This document shows positions 1-8,767 of a stretch of DNA of 64,000 nucleotides, piece after piece. The first letter of the stretch is position 1. Each line of letters begins with the position of its first letter. This DNA is from Bacteroidales bacterium (GTDB taxonomy: Bacteria > Bacteroidota > Bacteroidia > Bacteroidales > Marinilabiliaceae). Made by a program: the position numbers and the translations under genes. The notes under the pieces are model-generated. The model was not told the origin of the DNA. It searched no databases and saw only the letters and a program-made list of their open reading frames with translations. The stretch spans positions 114,711-178,710 of the forward strand of contig SUWW01000008.1 of assembly GCA_015061285.1 (NCBI GenBank). Reading direction: 5' to 3'.

Positions 1-47
1 CTAATACAGGAATACTCTCTTTAGTTTGTTTGTCGCAATTTCCTGAT

Positions 48-1013
48 TTATTTCAATTGGCCATAAACCTCGTCAGTGACAGCTTCCAGCCACTCGTTGG
101 ATGCTCCTTCTTGCACATCTTTATGATATGTCAGATGCTGGAACCATGAGTCTTTCTGGGCTCCGTGCCAGTGCTTCACCTCGGCAGGTACGGCGATGAC
201 GGTGCCGGGAACCATCTCCACGGGCTCCTTGCCCCATTCCTGATACCATCCTCTGCCTGCCACGCAGATGAGCACCTGCACTGCGCCGTGGTGAACGTGC
301 CAATTGTTGCGGCAACCGGGTTCAAAGGTAACGTTCATAAGACCACCACCGACATCTGCCAGATAACTCTGTCCGATAAAGTATTTGCCGTATGGGTTCT
401 TCTCGCCCTTGGGCCACTTGGTGCTCAGCGTGTAGCCTTCATTACAGAGCCAAGCGCAGAGCTCGTCAACCAATTGCTGTGTGTTACCCATGTTCACTGC
501 GCCCTGCTTGTGGGCTGCAAGCTGCGGAGCTACACCCTCCAGTCCGCTCAGGGCCGCTACGGTAACTATCTCACGGTCGGCAGCAGTGAGCTGGTCGCCG
601 GCAAAGATGTCGCCGAAGAGATGCGCCTTCAGGTAGTAATCATCCTGTGGACAGAAGTCATAGTTGAACGGACGGCCAGAGAGCTGTGTTTGGTTCTTCT
701 TGCCCAGTTCGTAAGCCTTCTTGGCGTCGTCCCACTCAGCAGGACGTGTCCATGGCTTGCCCTCCAGCCAGTTTGGTTGTTTATTCTCCAAAGCTTTGCT
801 TAACACCCCCAGTGCGTTCAGCGAGCGTGGGAAACCTGTGTAGGCATAGAGCTGTGAGAAAGCCTCCTTCAGTTCGTTAATGGTAACGCCGTTATCGAGG
901 GCCGTCCTTACGGCAGGCTCAAGTCTTGTGAGGTCGCCCTGCGCCATGAGGCAGGCACAAGCCGCCAATCCTTTTTGTCGCTCTGTCAATTTCTGTGCGT
1001 TTATTGTTGCCAT
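48..1013 (-). CDS. Carboxymuconolactone decarboxylase-like protein with C-terminal cupin
   Basis: About 321 residues. Two AhpD/CMD-type helical domains (roughly residues 25-75 and 140-190) are followed by a cupin barrel (roughly 225-295) with a histidine-rich metal motif, WHVHHGA. CMD-cupin fusions are common in Bacteroidota and are often secreted; the substrate is unknown. It is the last gene of a minus-strand redox cluster (flavodoxin, acetyltransferase, aldo/keto reductase, alcohol dehydrogenase). The first in-frame ATG is at 1013 and a TTG lies at 1019, but the reading frame continues upstream through a convincing signal peptide that has no ATG (see 1014-1052). Family call is secure; start and cellular location are uncertain. 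Confidence 0.88.
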   Translation of the reverse strand: MATINAQKLTERQKGLAACACLMAQGDLTRLEPAVRTALDNGVTINELKEAFSQLYAYTGFPRSLNALGVLSKALENKQPNWLEGKPWTRPAEWDDAKKAYELGKKNQTQLSGRPFNYDFCPQDDYYLKAHLFGDIFAGDQLTAADREIVTVAALSGLEGVAPQLAAHKQGAVNMGNTQQLVDELCAWLCNEGYTLSTKWPKGEKNPYGKYFIGQSYLADVGGGLMNVTFEPGCRNNWHVHHGAVQVLICVAGRGWYQEWGKEPVEMVPGTVIAVPAEVKHWHGAQKDSWFQHLTYHKDVQEGASNEWLEAVTDEVYGQLK

Positions 1014-1052
1014 TGCCAATAATGCGGTTAAGAATAAAATGATTCGTTTAAT
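1014..1052 (-). other. Probable signal-peptide coding extension of the CMD-cupin gene, ATT initiation or lost start
   Basis: Reading the minus strand upstream of the ATG at 1013 in frame gives IKRIILFLTALLA, which continues into MATINAQ. This is a textbook signal peptide: a Lys-Arg n-region, a hydrophobic core and cleavage near INAQ. The first codon is ATT (1052-1050), placed where an ATG would be expected, immediately after the TAA of the upstream dehydrogenase (1056-1054). Either ATT is used as a rare start or an original ATG has mutated. If ATG at 1013 is used, the protein would stay in the cytoplasm. Confidence 0.6.
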
Positions 1053-1053
1053 A

Positions 1054-2225
1054 TTATAAACTCTCCTTCAAAATCGCAGCCACGTCCTCCTTTGTCAAGT
1101 TAAGGTAGCCAGCCGGATAAACCACTGTTGTCTCAGTTATTCCCGGTATCATGTCTGCAGTGGCACCCACCTCGCTGATGGTGAGTGGTAGACCAATCTC
1201 CAACATCCACGCTTTCAGAGCTTGCAAGCCTGCTTCTGCTATCTGCTCGTCGGACATTCCATCACCGCTGATGTTCCAAACGTTCTTGGCGAAACGCACG
1301 AATTTTGCAAGCCGTTCTGCATAGCGCGACGATAGTACGCCATTGATACAGAGGCGAGGGCATAGCCATGAGGAGCATGTGTCCAAGCGCCCACACTGTG
1401 ACCTATCATGTGCACCATCCAATCCTCTTTCTTGCCTAACCCGATGAGCGTGTTCAGTGCCCAAGTTGCGGTCCACATGATGTTTGAGCGTGCCTCGTAA
1501 TCCTGCGGATTCTTCACAGCAATGCGGCTGCTGTGGACTACGGAGCGCATCAGACCTTCAGAAATGTAGTCGCTGGTATTATCGTCGAAATCGCTGAAAT
1601 ACTGCTCCATGATGTGGTTCATGATGTCGTAGATGCCAGCTTTCATCTGGTTCTCGGGCACGGTCATCGTGAACTTAGGGTTAAGTATGGAGAATTTGGG
1701 CATCAGACGGCTATCGAACACGTGTCCTACCTTGAATGTGTGCTCAGCATCGGTAATCACTGTACCTGCATTCATCTCCGAGCCTGTGCCAGCCATAGTA
1801 AGTATGCAACCAACAGGTACAATCTTTTGCCCTGCATCAGGATTCTGCTGTTTAAGCCAGAACTTGTCCCAGTAGTCGCCTTCGTAAAATGTAGATGCTG
1901 CCACCGCCTTCGAGTAGTCGCATACGCTGCCGCCACCGAGAGCAAGAATCAAATCTACCTTATTGTCACGGGCTATCTTTATGCCCTCGTTCAGTTTCTC
2001 CAGTGTTGGATTAGTCATCACGCCAGGATTCTCCACGATGGTCTTTCCTGCCTCTTTCAATATTGTTACTACCTGATCGTAGATGCCATTGCGCTTCACA
2101 CTGCCGCTGCCGTAGTTGAGTAGCACCACTGGGCCGTAGCCCTTCAATTCGTCCTTGAGGAAGTTCAAAGACTCATCACCAAAATAGAGCTTGGTGGGAT
2201 TGTAATATGAAAAGTTTCCTAACAT
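1054..2225 (-). pseudogene. Iron-containing alcohol dehydrogenase, frameshifted
   Basis: Together the two reading frames encode a group III Fe-dependent alcohol dehydrogenase of about 390 residues (YqdH/BDH-like, NAD(P)H-dependent aldehyde reduction). The N-terminal frame (from ATG at 2225) has the nucleotide-binding GGGSVCDYSK motif, TGSEMN, the metal-site region IYDIMNHIMEQ, and HMIGHSVGAWTHAPHG with the remaining metal histidines. After NGL near 1310 the homology jumps frame: the expected continuation AKFVRFAKNVWNISG is encoded in the other frame and runs to the TAA at 1056-1054. Restoring one G (TTGCAAAA to TTGGCAAAA) would repair it. It is either a real inactivating deletion or a sequencing error. 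The intact gene would act with the neighbouring aldo/keto reductase. Confidence 0.85.
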
Positions 2226-2239
2226 AGTTGTATTTTTTA

Positions 2240-3085
2240 TTATCCGTAATTCTGAATCAAGTATTTCACAAATTGCGGGTCACCGAAGTTGATGGTGCCC
2301 GTGTCGTGTTGGTTCATCTGGGCTATTTGAGCCATATCGGCATCGCTCAGACTAAAATTAAATATGTCGAAATTCTGAGCCATGCGCTCCTTGTGGCTCG
2401 ACTTGGGAATGGCTACGATGCCTTGCTGTGTGAGCCAACGAAGGGCAACCTGAGCTGCCGATTTGTTATCCTTAGCTCCGATGGCAGCTAATGCCTCGCT
2501 CTTCACGATTCCGTCGACACCTTGTCCGCCGAGTGGTCCCCACGCCATCATCTTTGTGCCGAATTCAGCGTGGATAGCCTCAATGCCAGTCTGTTGGATA
2601 AGTATGTTGCACTGCAATTGGTTTACCATTGGCTTCACATCCACATAGTGGGCAAAGTCGAAGAATCGGCCAGCTTGGAAGTTGCTCACTCCAATGGCGC
2701 GTACCTTGCCATCGCGATATGCCTTCTCCATAGCTCGCCATGTGCCAAATACATCGCCGTAGGCCTGATGGATAAGCAGCAAGTCGATGTATTCAGTCTG
2801 CAACTTGCGCAGACTCTCATCGATGCTCTTGGCAGCCTTTTCTTCACCATTGTTGGAAATCCACACCTTAGTCACAAGAAACAAGTCTTCGCGCTTCAGT
2901 CCGCTCTTGCGCCATGCGTTGCCCACGCCTTCCTCATTCTGATATGCCTGTGCCGTGTCTATCAGACGATAGCCCACACTCAGCGCATCTGTTACGCATC
3001 GTTCACATTCGTCAGGGCTCACCAGAAATACGCCGTAGCCCAATGTTGGCATCTGAACGCCGTTGTTGAGTTTTATGGTCTGCAT
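2240..3085 (-). CDS. Aldo/keto reductase
   Basis: 281 residues, the usual length for a bacterial AKR (2,5-diketo-gluconate reductase-like group). The catalytic tetrad is visible: Asp and Tyr in IDTAQAYQNEEG, Lys in LVTKVWISNNG and His in LLLIHQAYGD. The N-terminus starts directly with the strand MQTIKLNNGVQMPTLGYG. The C-terminal cofactor segment AIPKSSHKERMAQN is the NADPH 2'-phosphate-binding loop. It would reduce small aldehydes or ketones in the cytoplasm. It lies 14 bp upstream of the dehydrogenase and 21 bp downstream of the acetyltransferase, so co-transcription is likely. Confidence 0.93.
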   Translation of the reverse strand: MQTIKLNNGVQMPTLGYGVFLVSPDECERCVTDALSVGYRLIDTAQAYQNEEGVGNAWRKSGLKREDLFLVTKVWISNNGEEKAAKSIDESLRKLQTEYIDLLLIHQAYGDVFGTWRAMEKAYRDGKVRAIGVSNFQAGRFFDFAHYVDVKPMVNQLQCNILIQQTGIEAIHAEFGTKMMAWGPLGGQGVDGIVKSEALAAIGAKDNKSAAQVALRWLTQQGIVAIPKSSHKERMAQNFDIFNFSLSDADMAQIAQMNQHDTGTINFGDPQFVKYLIQNYG

Positions 3086-3106
3086 AATTATTCTATTGTT
3101 TTATGG

Positions 3107-3691
3107 TTACTCTTTCTGCGCATCGGGATTCTGCATCTTGATGACCTTGGCAGGACAGCCGCCAACGACAGCATAGTCGGGCACATCTTTGGTGACGACC
3201 GCACCAGCGGCTACGATGGCATATTGTCCGATGGTTACGCCGGGGCAGATGGTAGCACCCATTCCGATCCACGCGTTTTTCTTGATGGTCACCTTGCCGT
3301 AGGTGTATTTGGTGTGGCGTTCGTAGAAATCGTGGTTGATGGTGGCGATGCGCACTGCAGGTGCAAGCATTACGCCATCTTCAAACTCAATGCCGCCCGA
3401 TGCGCTCAATATGGCTGAATGGTTGATGAACACACCTTTGCCAAAGGTCACGCGGTTGCCAAAATCGCAGGTGAACGGTGTCAGAATACGCACGTCGTCC
3501 AGTTTGCGGCCGAACAGCTCTTCTAAATCGGCGACATACGATGCGTCGTCGGGCATTTTGGCGTTTGCGATGGCGCAAAGTTTGCGGGCCCGCATCATTT
3601 CGTCAACAGCCTCTTTGAAATATGGTTCGCGTACATCGGTCGGTCCGCCAGCGTCCATTAGTTCATAAACATAACCTTGCTTGTAATCCAT
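3107..3691 (-). CDS. Sugar O-acetyltransferase (left-handed beta-helix, Maa/LacA type)
   Basis: 194 residues. The N-terminal Maa-type helical region is followed by hexapeptide repeats of a left-handed beta-helix, including [21 protein letters not shown] and [18 protein letters not shown]. The catalytic His lies in the conserved [11 protein letters not shown] region. The family transfers acetyl from acetyl-CoA to maltose, galactosides or similar sugars. Genes of this type often sit beside flavodoxin and aldo/keto reductase genes in Bacteroidales clusters, as here; the true acceptor is unknown. Confidence 0.9.
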   Translation of the reverse strand: MDYKQGYVYELMDAGGPTDVREPYFKEAVDEMMRARKLCAIANAKMPDDASYVADLEELFGRKLDDVRILTPFTCDFGNRVTFGKGVFINHSAILSASGGIEFEDGVMLAPAVRIATINHDFYERHTKYTYGKVTIKKNAWIGMGATICPGVTIGQYAIVAAGAVVTKDVPDYAVVGGCPAKVIKMQNPDAQKE

Positions 3692-3712
3692 AATTGCTTT
3701 GCTGTTAATTGG

Positions 3713-4312
3713 TTAATAGCCAATGTTCTTAAGCCACTTTTCCACTTTTGCCTTCTCCGTGCGCACCTCGTGGCCGTAGATTGAGAATCCTTTCTGTACG
3801 TTTGCCTTTGGAAACGCTTTTTTCACATCGCTCACGCAGCTTGCCAATCCGCTGCCTTCGTGTGTGGTGAACGGATAAACCGTCTTTCCGTCGAGGTTGA
3901 TGTCCTTGAAAAGTGTGAACATCACTTGCGGATAGGTTCCCCACCAGACTGGACCACCGATGAAAACGGTGTCGTATTGCGACAAGTCCGGAGCCTTGCC
4001 TTCGTATGGAGGCAACTCACCTTTGTTGGCTTCCTCTTTTGCGAGCTTGATGAGTGGATTGTAGGCCATACCATCATATTTATGTGTGACGATTTCAAAT
4101 TGAGCCGCGCCGGTGAGTTCGGAGATGTAGTCGGCTACGATTTTGGTGTTGCCTACCTCGATATTACCCACGGAATAGTTGTCGCCCGCGTGTGAGAAGA
4201 AAATAACGATTGATTTGCTCATATTGCCTTGTGATTTAGAGTTTTGTCCGTAGCATCCCATGCAAAAAACTATTGCAGACATGGTTGTGATAATTGACTT
4301 AAATATTCTCAT
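3713..4312 (-). CDS. Flavodoxin-like protein with N-terminal signal/lipoprotein sequence
   Basis: 199 residues with a flavodoxin_4-like fold. The FMN phosphate loop region is IVIFFSHAGDNYS and the later FMN-binding segment is IGGPVWWGTYP. The first 30 residues form a hydrophobic export-like stretch ending AIVFCMGCYGQ, which could be a lipoprotein signal with Cys near residue 20. An internal ATG at 4222 (MSKSIVIFFSH) would give a plain cytoplasmic flavodoxin preceded by AAGGCAAT. It is the first gene of the minus-strand cluster, divergent from the AraC regulator. Confidence 0.88.
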   Translation of the reverse strand: MRIFKSIITTMSAIVFCMGCYGQNSKSQGNMSKSIVIFFSHAGDNYSVGNIEVGNTKIVADYISELTGAAQFEIVTHKYDGMAYNPLIKLAKEEANKGELPPYEGKAPDLSQYDTVFIGGPVWWGTYPQVMFTLFKDINLDGKTVYPFTTHEGSGLASCVSDVKKAFPKANVQKGFSIYGHEVRTEKAKVEKWLKNIGY

Positions 4313-4429
4313 AATTAATTGCTTTTATGATTTATGATATGGCAAATGTAATGGCTGCTTCATAAAATGATGTTTCACAAAATACGTCGAAATTTTCACT
4401 TTTTGCTTATAATTTATACCTTTGGACTA
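4313..4429. promoter_or_regulatory. Divergent control region between flavodoxin cluster and AraC regulator
   Basis: The short AT-rich gap separates two divergent transcription units, an arrangement usual for AraC regulators that control the neighbouring operon. A Bacteroidota-like -7 box, TACCTTTG, lies at 4417-4424 just before the preferred regulator start at 4430. That leaves almost no leader, so this box may not be the real promoter. Operator half-sites could not be assigned. Confidence 0.4.
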
Positions 4430-5248
4430 ATGGAATTAGATTTTACATACTCTACAGATTTTTACAGCATTAACTCTTCCGATTTTGCTCATACCTGCAT
4501 GCATCTGCTTTGTACGGCGGGCGAGGGGAGTTTTGTGTATCGAGAGAAGTGCTATCATATAGTGAAGAATGACCTTGTGGTTATTCCATCGCCCAACAAG
4601 GTGAAGAACTTAGCTGCGCACAATGACCTACAAGTGGAGTGGTTTGCTGCCGATTATAAGTTTCTACAAAATCAACTACCATCAAACAACTATAGCATTG
4701 GAGGAAGTATTTCACTGAATCAGAATCCTATTATTTCGCTAACCGAAGAACAGACAATGCATATCCTTGCCGATTTTCACCGTCTGCGCTCACGTATGGA
4801 GGATCGCCACTTGATGTTCTACCGCGAACTGATGGGTAGTCTCTGCTTGACGATGATGTACGACATCTTCGAGGCTCATGCCCAGCGCGACGCTACGGAG
4901 AATCACACCGATCGTGCTGGTTTTATCGTGAAACAGCTAATGAGCTTGCTTGCTACAGGTATAAGTCAGACGGAGCGCGAGGTACGCTACTATGCCGAGC
5001 GACTTAATGTCTCGCCCAAATACCTCTCTGAGACGGTGCGCCGCATGACAGGGCATAGAGTAACCTCCTTCATCGACCGTCATACTATTCCTATACTAAA
5101 AGATTATCTGGGAGACGAACGGCTGTCGCTTACTCAGATAGCCAATCGCATGAATTTTTCTACGCTCTCGTATTTCAGTCGCTATTGTAAGAAACAGTTA
5201 GGAGTGTCGCCACAAGAATATCGTAAAAGCAAACAACCCAATGGTTAA
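4430..5248 (+). CDS. AraC-family transcriptional regulator
   Basis: 272 residues from ATG 4430 (MELDFTYSTD), preferred over the ATG at 4367 because the extra 21 residues are hydrophobic, low-complexity and outside the family. The N-terminal cupin-like ligand domain (about 20-110) precedes a C-terminal pair of helix-turn-helix motifs: VSPKYLSETVRRMTGHRV, then LSLTQIANRMNFSTLSYFSR and QLGVSPQEYR. It is divergent from the flavodoxin/reductase cluster, so it probably activates that cluster in response to an electrophile or other small molecule. The inducer is not evident. Confidence 0.93.
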   Translation: MELDFTYSTDFYSINSSDFAHTCMHLLCTAGEGSFVYREKCYHIVKNDLVVIPSPNKVKNLAAHNDLQVEWFAADYKFLQNQLPSNNYSIGGSISLNQNPIISLTEEQTMHILADFHRLRSRMEDRHLMFYRELMGSLCLTMMYDIFEAHAQRDATENHTDRAGFIVKQLMSLLATGISQTEREVRYYAERLNVSPKYLSETVRRMTGHRVTSFIDRHTIPILKDYLGDERLSLTQIANRMNFSTLSYFSRYCKKQLGVSPQEYRKSKQPNG

Positions 5249-5345
5249 TAATATTGCATAAGTAACCAGCGGTAATAATAAAAAGCGGTGAGAATACTGT
5301 TATAATGTTATTGGCGTTTATTCTTTTGCTAAACCGTTTTACGCA

Positions 5346-6728
5346 TTACTTTCCAATACAGAAATTTTTGAATATGTTGTTTAGCACGTCTTGTGATGTT
5401 ATTTCGCCGGTTATCGAGCCGAGTTCGTTGAGCACTTCGCGGGTGTCGAATGAGATTAATTCGCCCGAAATGCCATCGTTCAAGCCGTGAAGAACGTTAT
5501 TCAATCCGTCCAAACTGCGAGCAAGAGCTTCGTAATGGCGTTGGTTGGTGATAATGGTTTGATTATCTGATAGATTCGAGGCGTCAACTGTTTTTACTAA
5601 TAATCTACGTAGCTCGTCAAGACCATCGCCTTTTTTTGCTGATATGTGTACAGTTTCGTTGCCAGATGCGGCATTGCTATTTACGTTTGATATATCCGAT
5701 TTATTGTAAATAGTGATAATTTTTTGCGATTGTTCGGCGTGGGCTTTCACATCGTTGACCAAAGCAGCAATTTCGTTTTCGGAAGTTGCAGCACCATCGA
5801 CCATAACAAGCACAATGTCGGCAGCAGCTATTTGTCCGTATGAGCGTGAAATGCCAATTTTCTCAATTGGGTCGTCCGATTTGCGAAGTCCGGCCGTATC
5901 TATAAAACGGAAAAGCAGTCCATCGATAGTTATGGTATCTTCTATGCAGTCGCGCGTAGTGCCTTGAATGTCAGATACAATTGCGCGTTCTTCGCCAAGA
6001 AGAGCGTTGAGCAATGTCGATTTGCCAGCGTTTGTGGGACCAACAATAGCAACAGCAATACCATTCTTTATCGCATTGCCAAGGCGAAAAGTGTTTTTCA
6101 GCTTCGATATAACATCTATAATAGTATGTATAAGTTGAACGAGTTCCGTGCGATCGGCAAACTCCACATCTTCGTCGGGGAAGTCGAGTTCGAGTTCGAG
6201 CAAGGTGCAGAAGTGTAGCAGTTTGTCGCGCAAAGCCTTGAGTTCGTTCGAAACGCCGCCTTTCATCTGTTTCAGAGCCACGCGTCGAGCAGCCTCCGAC
6301 TCCGAAGCAATCAAATCGGCAACGGCTTCGGCTTGAGCGAGGTCCATCTTGCCATTGGCAAAGGCGCGACGCGTAAATTCGCCCGGACGAGCCATACGAG
6401 CACCATTGTCGATGAGAGCAGTAATTATCTCATTTTGAATCACACGTGAACCGTGGCACGATATTTCGCAAATGTCCTCGCCTGTAAAAGAGTGCGGTGC
6501 TTTGTATAGGCTGACAACCACTTCATCAATATCCGTATTATTATGATAAATAGTACCATAATGAAGAGTGGCGCCGCGAGCATCGATAAGTTTTTTGCCC
6601 TCTTTAGGCGAACGGAATATAGAATCGGTTATAGCTATGGCCTTCGGACCTGCCACGCGTATTGTCGCTATTGCTCCCATGCCACGCGCAGTAGCTATAG
6701 CACATATTGTTTCGTCGGTTATCAGCAT
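5346..6728 (-). CDS. mnmE: tRNA uridine-5-carboxymethylaminomethyl modification GTPase MnmE
   Basis: 460 residues from ATG 6728 (MLITDETICAIAT), chosen because the longer frame upstream adds an unrelated 46 residues. The N-terminal folate-binding TrmE domain (1-120) contains the conserved ARGMGAIATIRVAGP. The G domain is inserted in a helical domain and has G1 GPTNAGKST (about 229), G2 TTRDCIED, G3 DTAGLR and G4 NKSD. The protein ends in FCIGK, which supplies the essential C-terminal Cys. With MnmG it makes cmnm5U34 in tRNAs. It is transcribed convergently with the AraC gene. Confidence 0.97.
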   Translation of the reverse strand: MLITDETICAIATARGMGAIATIRVAGPKAIAITDSIFRSPKEGKKLIDARGATLHYGTIYHNNTDIDEVVVSLYKAPHSFTGEDICEISCHGSRVIQNEIITALIDNGARMARPGEFTRRAFANGKMDLAQAEAVADLIASESEAARRVALKQMKGGVSNELKALRDKLLHFCTLLELELDFPDEDVEFADRTELVQLIHTIIDVISKLKNTFRLGNAIKNGIAVAIVGPTNAGKSTLLNALLGEERAIVSDIQGTTRDCIEDTITIDGLLFRFIDTAGLRKSDDPIEKIGISRSYGQIAAADIVLVMVDGAATSENEIAALVNDVKAHAEQSQKIITIYNKSDISNVNSNAASGNETVHISAKKGDGLDELRRLLVKTVDASNLSDNQTIITNQRHYEALARSLDGLNNVLHGLNDGISGELISFDTREVLNELGSITGEITSQDVLNNIFKNFCIGK

Positions 6729-6822
6729 CTTTATTATTAGTGCGACGTTGAAAACGTCATTTTTGCGCAAAAGTAAACCATAAACGACTATTTTCGCGTG
6801 TAAATAAATATTAACAATAGTT

Positions 6823-8079
6823 ATGGTAAAAGTAAGACCATTTAGCGGATACCGTCCGCCACGCAACTTAGTAGAGAAGGTAGCTTGTCTGCCTTACGAC
6901 GTAATGAATTCGGAAGAAGCCGCTCAGATGGCAACCGGTAAACCAGAATCCCTTTTGCATGTAACACGTGCCGAAATTGATTGCCCCCAAGGCACCGACA
7001 TTCATTCTACTACTGTCTACGACAAGGCTGTAGAGAATTTCGCAAAAATGAAAAACAATGGTTGGCTCGTTCGCGACAGCAAGCCTTGTTTTTATATATA
7101 TGCACAGACGATGGACGGCCGCACCCAGTATGGCATTGTGGGTGGCGCATGGGCCGACGATTATATGAATGGACGAATAAAGAAGCACGAACTTACGCGC
7201 CCCGATAAAGAAGAAGATCGTATGGTGCTTACACGCTATCTGCATGCTAACATGGAGCCTGTTTTCTTTGCATATAACGACGTTCCTGAGATTGATGCCA
7301 TTGTAAATAAGACTATTAAGACCACTCCTGAATACGATTTTACGGCTGAAGATGGTTTCCGTCATACGCTTTGGGTCATTAGCGACGAGAATGAGGTGAA
7401 GAGCATAGAGACTCTCTTCGCTACTAAAGTTCCTTGTACGTATGTGGCTGATGGTCATCATCGAACAGCTGCTGCAGCAAGAATTGCTAACGAGTTTGCT
7501 CAGAAAAATCCTAATCATACAGGTGATGAGGAATACAACTTCTTTATGGCTGTGCACTTCCCAGCATCGCAACTCAAAATCATCGACTACAACCGCGTTG
7601 TGAAGGATTTGAACGGTCTCACCGAAGCGCAACTCATAGAAAAACTGCAAAAGACAATGGTTGTAGATAAAATTGGCAAAGAGATATATCATCCAGCAAA
7701 ATTGCACGAGTTTGGTATGTATCTCGGCGGCGAATGGTATCGCTTGACAGCGCGCGAAGGCACCTACAACGACTCAGACCCTATTGGCGTTCTCGATGTG
7801 ACCATTCTCTCTGATAATGTACTTCGCGACATTCTTGGTATTGAGGATTTGCGTCGCTCTACGCGCATCGACTTCGTGGGTGGCATACGCGGACTTGGCG
7901 AGCTTCAGAAACGCGTTGATAGCGGTGAAATGAAAGTTGCATTTGCTATGTATCCTGTCTCGATGAAGCAACTCACCGACATTGCCGATTCGGGCAACAT
8001 AATGCCACCTAAGACAACTTGGTTCGAACCGAAACTCCGTTCAGGTCTTGTAGTGAAAGATCTTGATAAGGATAAATAA
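6823..8079 (+). CDS. DUF1015 family protein
   Basis: 418 residues, matching the DUF1015 family, which is widespread in anaerobes and often found with serine-biosynthesis genes. It begins VRPFSGYRPPRNLVEKV, the usual family N-terminus, and contains the diagnostic ADGHHRTAAA (about residues 210-219). No catalytic activity is established for the family. It stands alone on the plus strand, divergent from mnmE across a 94-bp gap, and ends before a strong terminator at 8103. Confidence 0.92.
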   Translation: MVKVRPFSGYRPPRNLVEKVACLPYDVMNSEEAAQMATGKPESLLHVTRAEIDCPQGTDIHSTTVYDKAVENFAKMKNNGWLVRDSKPCFYIYAQTMDGRTQYGIVGGAWADDYMNGRIKKHELTRPDKEEDRMVLTRYLHANMEPVFFAYNDVPEIDAIVNKTIKTTPEYDFTAEDGFRHTLWVISDENEVKSIETLFATKVPCTYVADGHHRTAAAARIANEFAQKNPNHTGDEEYNFFMAVHFPASQLKIIDYNRVVKDLNGLTEAQLIEKLQKTMVVDKIGKEIYHPAKLHEFGMYLGGEWYRLTAREGTYNDSDPIGVLDVTILSDNVLRDILGIEDLRRSTRIDFVGGIRGLGELQKRVDSGEMKVAFAMYPVSMKQLTDIADSGNIMPPKTTWFEPKLRSGLVVKDLDKDK

Positions 8080-8102
8080 TAATTAGTTTAGATAGTTCAT
8101 TT

Positions 8103-8137
8103 GCTGCCGAGTCGTGATGATTTGGCGGCTTTTTTTT
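8103..8137 (+). terminator. Rho-independent terminator after DUF1015 gene
   Basis: GCTGCCGA (8103-8110) pairs with TTGGCGGC (8122-8129) around an 11-nt loop and is followed by eight T residues. It lies 23 bp after the stop codon. Confidence 0.8.
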
Positions 8138-8200
8138 ATTTTCTAATTACCAATTCACTACAATTAGTGGCTACTTTCGCAGTTTGTAATTAGGAAAATA

Positions 8201-8737
8201 ATGGAACATAGAAAATTAGAGATGGAGGAGATGAACCGCTTGAGTGTGAGTGAATTCCATGCAGCGGAGAAAGCCCCCATAGTTTTGGTGCTCGATAATA
8301 TTCGCAGTCTCAACAATGTAGGTTCGATGTTTCGCACGTGCGATGCGTTGCGTGTGGCGCAGATTCTTCTTTGTGGCATCACGCCCGTGCCGCCTTCGCC
8401 CGAAATACATAAAACCGCTCTTGGTGCCGAACTATCTATGCAGTGGAAGCACTACGACGACACGCTCTCGGCCATTGCCGACCTCAAGGCGCAAGGATAT
8501 ATTGTGTGTGCTATAGAGCAAGTGGTGAATAGCGTAGCATTGCAAGATTTCAAGTTCGACAAGAATGCTAAATATGCTCTCATTATGGGCAATGAGGTCA
8601 AGGGCGTTGAGCAGACAGTGGTCGATCAAAGCGATGTATGTATTGAAATCCCACAGTTTGGCACAAAGCACTCGTTCAATGTGTCGGTTACGGCGGGAAT
8701 AGTGCTTTGGGAAGCTGCTAAACAGTTGATTTTATAG
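8201..8737 (+). CDS. SpoU/TrmH-family RNA 2'-O-methyltransferase
   Basis: 178 residues, a minimal SPOUT methyltransferase. Motif 1 is LDNIRSLNNVGSMFRTCDA, motif 2 is ALIMGNEVKGV and motif 3 is KHSFNVSVTAGIVLWEA. These form the trefoil-knot SAM site with the catalytic Arg in motif 1. It has no N-terminal RNA-binding extension, so the exact rRNA or tRNA target cannot be named. The ATG at 8201 is first in frame and is followed 30 bp downstream by the NudC gene. Confidence 0.93.
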   Translation: MEHRKLEMEEMNRLSVSEFHAAEKAPIVLVLDNIRSLNNVGSMFRTCDALRVAQILLCGITPVPPSPEIHKTALGAELSMQWKHYDDTLSAIADLKAQGYIVCAIEQVVNSVALQDFKFDKNAKYALIMGNEVKGVEQTVVDQSDVCIEIPQFGTKHSFNVSVTAGIVLWEAAKQLIL

Positions 8738-8767
8738 GCGTTATTATTTTTATAAATACACAAAACG

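Noticed and set aside
5346..6866. 506-residue version of MnmE
   Set aside because: The 46 extra N-terminal residues have no family match and reach into the upstream promoter region; MLITDETICA at 6728 is the usual MnmE start.
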